From positions 65,847 to 129,846 of the forward strand of contig CASEQD010000002.1 in NCBI GenBank assembly GCA_949289935.1: DNA of 64,000 bases. The letters run 5' to 3'. This DNA is from an uncultured Pseudomonadota bacterium (lineage in GTDB: Bacteria; Pseudomonadota; Alphaproteobacteria; RF32; CAG-239). A program made the position numbers and the translations under genes. The notes under the pieces are model-generated. The model was not told where the DNA came from and made no database searches. It saw nothing but the letters and a program-made list of their open reading frames with translations. Below, one piece after another: positions 59,315-64,000 of the stretch (position 1 is its first letter; each line of letters starts with the position of its first letter).

Positions 59315-61315
59315 ATGATGGCAAAAGAAAATCTGGCCGAAATGCCTGAAAACTACAATATGATGGACGAGGTTAAAGGCTCTACCGTCATGGCTGAACC
59401 CGAAGTACAGGCGACTGTTGCTTCAAATGTTAACGATAACCGGGAGGGGGATTTCCCTCTCCCCCCGAAAGGAGGTGCTGCAACAAAAGCAGTTGAAGAA
59501 AATACAGCTAATGAAAATGCCTCAGATATATCACAGCCTTTGTCTGTTGAAGATTTTATCAAGAACAAACAGCTTTCGCCGGAGACACTAAAGGAAATAA
59601 TAAATGCGGCTCAGAATGACAACTTATTCCCTGCCGAAAAATTAAACGGCAAAGAATTGACAGATAAAATCAACGAACTTCGCGAATGGGTTAACACCGA
59701 AGAAAGTCAGTTAAAAAGTACTCCATTCTCAATAGAGTTATACAACCAGAAGAAAGCTGTTTTGCAAGTGCGGGCTGCGTATGTATTGATTCTTGAGTGC
59801 TTAATTGGTGAGGTATTACGTCAAATTCCCAGACTAAACGGAACCAGCTCAAAATCTGAAAGACGGGCATCAGGACAAGAAAAGACAAAATCTCAAATTA
59901 TTAAGGAAGAGTACGGACTTTCTTCACGGTTGGCTCGTGACTTTCAGCACTTAACTTGGGACGGTGTAAAAGCTGCGCTTGAACTTGCTTTACGGCAAAA
60001 CGATATACCAACCAGAGCTTTGGCTTTGTCAAAGTCCGCATCAATTAAAGCCAAGCAAAATAAACATAATAAGAGGCTTAAACATACAAAGTTTGTACTG
60101 GACTATATCGAAGAAACCGAGACTAAAACTTTAAAGTTGGAAAAACCGATGTATATAACAACTCTGTTTTCAAATATTTCCATTGGATTGGCCAGAGTTC
60201 ATGAATTAAACTTGCATTGTCGGGTGGCCGTGGAATGGGATAAAACACGAGCTCATTGGCACGAGCTTTTATATCCTGACTGTCACATGGTGCAAGGCGA
60301 TTTTACTGACCCGACATATTTTAATGAAGCATTGGAATGGCATAAAAAGCAAGGCTGTGAAATTATAATGTCCAGCTGTTGTTGCGAGCCCTTTTCTAAT
60401 TTAAATAATTCACCAAAGAAAGGTGATGTGCCCGAGGCTAAGCAATTTTATTATGCTGCTGACTTTATTCTTAAAGCAAAGCCCAAATATTTTGTGTTTG
60501 AAAATGTTCCCGGCTTTGTAGATGCCAGACCTAAGATTGCTCATGACGTCCTTAAAAATAAAGACGGTGAAATTCGTTGTATCGGACAATATTTACGCGA
60601 TGTTTTAGGCGAAGAATATCATCTTAATTTTGGTATATATACCGCGGCTGATTATGGATGTGTTGAAGACAGATCTCGCTTAATAATCCTTGGTTGTCGC
60701 AAAGATATAAGCACCGAACCGTGGAAATTTCCTAAAAAACACTCGGTCAGAAAAATGTTATGGGAAGTCATTGGTGATTTAATGAGCTTAGGTAACGGAG
60801 AAATCGATCCAAACGACCCATGGCATTATGCCAGAGAACTGCCTGAACATATCATTAAAATCTTGGCACATACTCCAACTGGCTGTACTGCTTGGGATAA
60901 TGAAGCAGAATATCAACCTTTAACTGATAGCGGCGAATATAGCAACGGTAACTATGACAAAGGATTCACACGTAACGAATGGCAAGATCAATGCCCAACA
61001 ATTACAACCGGGAATGGTAGTATCAGTGATGTGTATTCGCTTCATCCGGGAAGATATAATCCTGAAACACAAGAATACACAGACTGCCGCGTTTTTTCAT
61101 TGAGAGAATTGCTTAAAATTATGGATTGCCCAAATGGTTTCTTCGACAAACTAAATCTTAAAAGAGAAGAAAACGGTATGTTGAATGAAACAGATGAAAA
61201 CAATCTCCGCAAAGCAATCGGTCAACACTTCTGTCCTCTGCATGTGAATGCTTTATACAGCACCTTACCTCTGCCGGCAAATGACAATAATAAACCTGAT
61301 GATAATGCGGCTTAA
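59315..61315 (+). CDS. C5-cytosine methyltransferase-like protein with N-terminal extension
   Basis: The last ~390 residues of this 666-residue protein have the C5-cytosine methyltransferase fold: ITTLFSNISIGLARVHEL near residue 280 (motif I region), AVEWD near 304, SSCCCEPFSNLN near 352 (motif IV), FVFENVPGF near 395 (motif VI, intact ENV), VEDRSRLIILG near 449 (motif VIII) and a C-terminal FSLRELLKIMDCPNGF near 595. The motif IV Pro before the catalytic Cys is replaced by Cys, and motif I lacks the usual glycines. The N-terminal ~270 residues (helical, basic towards the end) are unknown. No nuclease partner is visible. Confidence 0.8.
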   Translation: MMAKENLAEMPENYNMMDEVKGSTVMAEPEVQATVASNVNDNREGDFPLPPKGGAATKAVEENTANENASDISQPLSVEDFIKNKQLSPETLKEIINAAQNDNLFPAEKLNGKELTDKINELREWVNTEESQLKSTPFSIELYNQKKAVLQVRAAYVLILECLIGEVLRQIPRLNGTSSKSERRASGQEKTKSQIIKEEYGLSSRLARDFQHLTWDGVKAALELALRQNDIPTRALALSKSASIKAKQNKHNKRLKHTKFVLDYIEETETKTLKLEKPMYITTLFSNISIGLARVHELNLHCRVAVEWDKTRAHWHELLYPDCHMVQGDFTDPTYFNEALEWHKKQGCEIIMSSCCCEPFSNLNNSPKKGDVPEAKQFYYAADFILKAKPKYFVFENVPGFVDARPKIAHDVLKNKDGEIRCIGQYLRDVLGEEYHLNFGIYTAADYGCVEDRSRLIILGCRKDISTEPWKFPKKHSVRKMLWEVIGDLMSLGNGEIDPNDPWHYARELPEHIIKILAHTPTGCTAWDNEAEYQPLTDSGEYSNGNYDKGFTRNEWQDQCPTITTGNGSISDVYSLHPGRYNPETQEYTDCRVFSLRELLKIMDCPNGFFDKLNLKREENGMLNETDENNLRKAIGQHFCPLHVNALYSTLPLPANDNNKPDDNAA

Positions 61316-61522
61316 GAATAATCGGAGGTAGTTTCGGCTGCCTCCTCTTTACTTTTAAAGTTTTTGTCGTTAACGTCACAAACTTTTTATATGACCGCTT
61401 GCCTATTTTCCATATACACCGAAAAAATTCAAAAGTATGCAAAAAAATCACATAATGGAAATTTTTTTTATCAAAATCGCAGCGACAAACAATTCTAGAA
61501 ATAAAAATGTGCAGGATTGTTT
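61316..61522. other. Intergenic stretch with one copy of a 15-bp repeat
   Basis: No gene is seen. ACATAATGGAAATTT at 61450-61464 recurs at 62517-62531 beyond the next gene. Confidence 0.5.
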
Positions 61523-62308
61523 ATGCGAAAAAAACAGAAAATAAATAAGAAAAAGAAGAGCCAACGTTCTTACAAAGACTTTATTTCCATAGTTAAATGG
61601 CATAAAAATAAATTTGATGTCTTGTCTCATATAAGTAATATATATGGAAATGAGACTAAAAAAGAAGTTGTCGTTTATAGATTGCCATTATGGAGGGATA
61701 TAACTTTGATACAAAAACTGGCATACTTCTTTTATTTTATGGCAGAAACAAAACCTTTTAAGAACATCAAACCATTTACTCTAAACTTAAGCAAATCCTT
61801 TCGTAATAGATATAAGAATTTAACTTACAAAGAATTAAAAGCCGTTATCATCAAAAAAATATATGGTAACCTAGACTATATCCTTAAATCATCAAACAAA
61901 CCTATGATGTCATTTATTCTTGAAAATAAGACTAAGGATAAAAGAAAAGATATAACTGATAAAGAAACTCATATACACGGGATAAGAGAAGTATTTGATG
62001 AAGCGACAGATAGTAAAATAAGATTAGCCTTAAAGACATCTATATGTAATGGCAAGAAAGAGTATAATGAGCAGGAATATCGCAATATGCTACAGACTAA
62101 AGACAAATATACTAAATATGGAGCAAAAGGTTGGCTATGGTATTTTAATAAAGGTGTGTGTTGTAATCATGGACTTTATATATCCCAACCTCTTTTAGAA
62201 AAAATACGTAATGACTATGAACGACTTTACCAAGAATATAAAGAAAACATCAAAATATTAAAAGCAAAAGGTATCAAGATAAAATATACAAAACCGAAGA
62301 CATCATGA
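61523..62308 (+). CDS. Unknown basic protein
   Basis: This 261-residue protein is very basic, starting MRKKQKINKKKKSQRSYKDF, with many Lys, Asn and Tyr residues throughout and no membrane segment. Residues about 145-200 (HGIREVFDEATDSKIRLAL and onward) look globular. The codon choice is more AT-rich than in the core genes. An AGGA site lies before the ATG at 61523; an upstream TTG at 61517 is possible. I recognise no family. It is flanked by a 15-bp direct repeat. Confidence 0.6.
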   Translation: MRKKQKINKKKKSQRSYKDFISIVKWHKNKFDVLSHISNIYGNETKKEVVVYRLPLWRDITLIQKLAYFFYFMAETKPFKNIKPFTLNLSKSFRNRYKNLTYKELKAVIIKKIYGNLDYILKSSNKPMMSFILENKTKDKRKDITDKETHIHGIREVFDEATDSKIRLALKTSICNGKKEYNEQEYRNMLQTKDKYTKYGAKGWLWYFNKGVCCNHGLYISQPLLEKIRNDYERLYQEYKENIKILKAKGIKIKYTKPKTS

Positions 62309-62854
62309 TTGTAAGTATTATAAACTATATGAATGATACAGTATATATCTTATTTTATCCTCAAATGTCTGCAAACAGGTAAATCTTAAACAAAACACTT
62401 TCATAAACAAGCCTAAAACAACCCATAACAAGCCGTTTAACAAGAATCTGAGCAATCCTATATCAAATAAAAACCTTGAGTCCTGCTGTCAAAAAACAAG
62501 ATACCAATAAAAAACAACATAATGGAAATTTAAGCGTTTACAAATCCCAAGAATCGCGACAATACGTTTATATCAGATTCTTTAATGACGTTATAACACA
62601 TTGTAAATAGGTATTATTATGTTTGACTTCTGCTAAATTTTGCAAAAGTTGATTTATATTTTAACATGATAGTAAAAACAACCTCATTTTCATTTTAAAT
62701 TAGGTTAGTCGTTTGAATTTGCGCAAATATCTTGCAATAAGCCTATCCCATTAAGCCATAAACGACCCGTGGACTAAGAAATTACTTTTTCATAATAAAA
62801 CCTAAGCAGAAAGTAAAATCATCATCCACGGGTCAAAATATAAGATTCTTAAAT
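62309..62854. other. Non-coding AT-rich stretch with a long inverted repeat
   Basis: No gene is visible. It holds the second copy of the 15-bp repeat (62517-62531) and, at 62764-62834, a perfect 10-bp stem (GACCCGTGGA and TCCACGGGTC) that encloses 51 bases with a second, imperfect stem. Neither strand has a T tract after it, so it is not a plain terminator. Confidence 0.5.
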
Positions 62855-63172
62855 TTAATATTCGCTTGCCAACATAACCGTCATGACTCTTTTTGTTACT
62901 TCTGGATTGCTTGGATCTGCGGAATAAAACTGATAATCCTTGTCATAATAATCAATTTTCCAATATATCTTTTCACCGTTATAATCAAAACTGCCAAAAT
63001 CGTGTTCTCCGTATGGATCTTTGGCTTTGGTAAAATTGTTAAAACATCTGACTTGGCTTAGAATTTCCGCAACTTCATTTTGACTTTTAGCATTAATTCC
63101 GCAAGTCAACATAACCTTTCCACCGCTAAATGTTTTTCTAAAGTTATCATTTAATGTTTTGATATCAGCCAT
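62855..63172 (-). CDS. DUF3768 family protein
   Basis: The 105-residue protein matches DUF3768: LNDNFRKTFSGGKVMLTCGI near residue 7, DPYGEHDFGSFDYNGEKIYWKIDYYD near 51 (here in part: GEHDFGSF and WKIDYYD), and VTKRVMTVMLASEY at the end. The family is common on alphaproteobacterial plasmids and islands and has no known function. It overlaps the stop of the upstream gene by one base (TAATG) and ends a three-gene minus-strand unit. Confidence 0.88.
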   Translation of the reverse strand: MADIKTLNDNFRKTFSGGKVMLTCGINAKSQNEVAEILSQVRCFNNFTKAKDPYGEHDFGSFDYNGEKIYWKIDYYDKDYQFYSADPSNPEVTKRVMTVMLASEY

Positions 63173-63441
63173 TATTTTACACTTTCAATGAGTTTATTAG
63201 ATACCAAAAACATTTTGAAACGTCTCAAAGCCTGGCGAACAGAAGTATGAGAACGTTTGCCATAGCTTGATTTTTCGCCGGTAATTTCATATTGAGGCAG
63301 GATAAATGCTATATTTTCAACCAGATAAGCGAGCGTAAATTCTTCTTTCCGGCATAATCTTTCTATTCTTCCCATATAGTCAAAAGCGGTAGAAGGTTTA
63401 TAATTTTGTTCCAACAGCCAGTTTTCAAAATTCTTCAACAT
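63172..63441 (-). CDS. Stand-alone integrase-type N-terminal (SAM-like) domain protein
   Basis: This 89-residue protein looks like the core-binding N-terminal domain of a tyrosine recombinase: FENWLLEQNYKPSTAFDYMGRIERL near residue 5 (here cited by its ends) and HTSVRQALRRFKMFL near 65. The catalytic domain is absent, and the gene ends normally with a downstream gene overlapping its stop. It may bind DNA on its own, or be a fragment fixed in the operon. AAAGGAG lies before the ATG. Confidence 0.65.
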   Translation of the reverse strand: MLKNFENWLLEQNYKPSTAFDYMGRIERLCRKEEFTLAYLVENIAFILPQYEITGEKSSYGKRSHTSVRQALRRFKMFLVSNKLIESVK

Positions 63442-63462
63442 CTCAAATCTCCTTTATACCAA

Positions 63463-63594
63463 TTAGTCAATAAACACCGGCTCAGAAAACACAGCCACCA
63501 TAACCCGCTGCAATCTTTTACACTCGGCCAGACAATCGCTAAAGTATTGATAAGGCGTTGGAAGAATTGTATTGTTTAATTTTACATACCACAT
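63463..63594 (-). CDS. Unknown 43-residue protein
   Basis: I read this short gene directly from the sequence. The peptide starts MWYVKLNNTILPTPYQYF, contains ECKRLQRVMVAV and ends FSEPVFID. An AAGGA site lies 8 bases before the ATG. It is 21 bases upstream of the integrase-type domain gene and the first gene of the unit that includes DUF3768. No family is recognised, but the composition and the ribosome site support coding. Confidence 0.6.
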   Translation of the reverse strand: MWYVKLNNTILPTPYQYFSDCLAECKRLQRVMVAVFSEPVFID

Positions 63595-63774
63595 TGTTTT
63601 TCCTTTTATAAATAGTGTTTTGCTCATTAACTATTTATATTATGCGGTATATTTTCTTTATCGGGAGCCCCTTATTTTCTACTTTGGGATGACATTTTGT
63701 TACGATTTGGGAATTTAAAATAAAAGCAAGCGCTTAACTTGATGACAGTTGTGACAATAAGTCGTTTGTAAAAT

Positions 63775-63806
63775 AAAAAAAACGCTCCGAAATTTCTTCC
63801 GAAGCG
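63775..63806 (-). terminator. Intrinsic terminator of the barrel gene at the right edge
   Basis: CGCTTCGGAA pairs with TTTCGGAGCG on the minus strand (two G-U pairs), followed by a run of eight T residues. Confidence 0.8.
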
Positions 63807-63831
63807 CTTTTAAGCAAAGGAATGTTAAAGA

Positions 63832-64000
63832 CTAAAATTTATATTTAGCATTAATCAAACCGGTATGGTCTTGATAATCCTCACGGAATTTACCTTCATA
63901 ACCAAGCGAAAATTCAACATTATCGTTGACTTCCGCAGTTACGCCGGCACCAAACTCCATTCCGAAACGGTCAAGAGCTTCACCGTCAACCGCATAAGCC
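63832..64000 (-). CDS. Outer-membrane beta-barrel protein, C-terminal end (autotransporter-like)
   Basis: The last 56 codons of a minus-strand gene that enters from beyond base 64000. The peptide contains FGMEFGAGVTAEVNDNVEF and ends GLINAKYKF, the alternating pattern and terminal Phe of outer-membrane barrels, closest to autotransporter translocator domains. The intrinsic terminator follows 26 bases after the stop. Confidence 0.7.
   Translation of the reverse strand, partial: AYAVDGEALDRFGMEFGAGVTAEVNDNVEFSLGYEGKFREDYQDHTGLINAKYKF

Overview
The window looks like a chromosomal segment of a moderately AT-rich alphaproteobacterium. The placement is my inference from gene families, not from a search: DUF2336, DUF2333, DUF2924 and DUF3768 proteins, a tandem pair of YcgN-type cysteine-cluster proteins, a membrane pyrophosphatase and the order rpmH-rnpA-yidD-yidC-engB are all typical of that class. 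A host-associated or gut lineage is plausible but not shown by the sequence.

Layout. Bases 1-6128 hold the end of miaA and a complete rod-shape operon (mreB, mreC, mreD, mrdA, rodA). Bases 6130-14934 are on the minus strand: a lysine-rich unknown protein, then a run that reads (in transcription order) murJ, DUF2333, Nfu, a Bax-like protein, DUF2336, a GAF/HD-GYP protein and a glyoxalase-II-like hydrolase. Bases 15133-25292 are core housekeeping: rpmH-rnpA-yidD-yidC-engB, a BI-1 protein, a YgjP-type protease with two YcgN-type proteins, dnaB and rpmB, with several unknown small genes between.

A tRNA cluster (Arg-CCG, Gly-GCC, Ser-CGA) leads into the clearest mobile element. A 48-bp sequence that begins in the 3' end of tRNA-Ser and covers its terminator (25947-25994) recurs with one mismatch at 36133-36180. 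Between the copies lie an AbiH-type defence gene, a large serine recombinase with its DUF2924 partner, a ParB-methyltransferase fusion, a DUF5681 protein next to a large terminase, an XRE repressor with two matching operators, and a cargo block (DUF6150-like, small membrane protein, EEP-family nuclease, zinc-ribbon membrane protein, lipoprotein). There are packaging genes but no capsid or tail genes, so it resembles a phage satellite or a reduced prophage of about 10.2 kb.

After the element comes a six-gene minus-strand redox/export operon (MerR regulator, polyferredoxin, TatA, TatC, a twin-arginine aldo/keto reductase with ferredoxin clusters, and an anchored flavodoxin). Then follow a non-catalytic M16 peptidase homologue whose C-terminus has been rewritten by a 65-bp tandem duplication, CstA, an outer-membrane barrel, tRNA-Gln, an MsbA-like ABC exporter, tRNA-Thr, a MATE exporter, an LtaS-like sulfatase-fold enzyme, a large secreted or membrane protein and a long membrane pyrophosphatase.

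From tRNA-Trp (57574) to about 63700 the sequence is AT-rich, gene-poor and accessory in character. It carries an unusual C5-methyltransferase-like protein, DUF3768, a lone integrase-type N-terminal domain, a 43-residue gene found by eye, unknown proteins, inverted repeats and a promoter followed by a four-codon ORF. The window ends in the C-terminus of an outer-membrane barrel.
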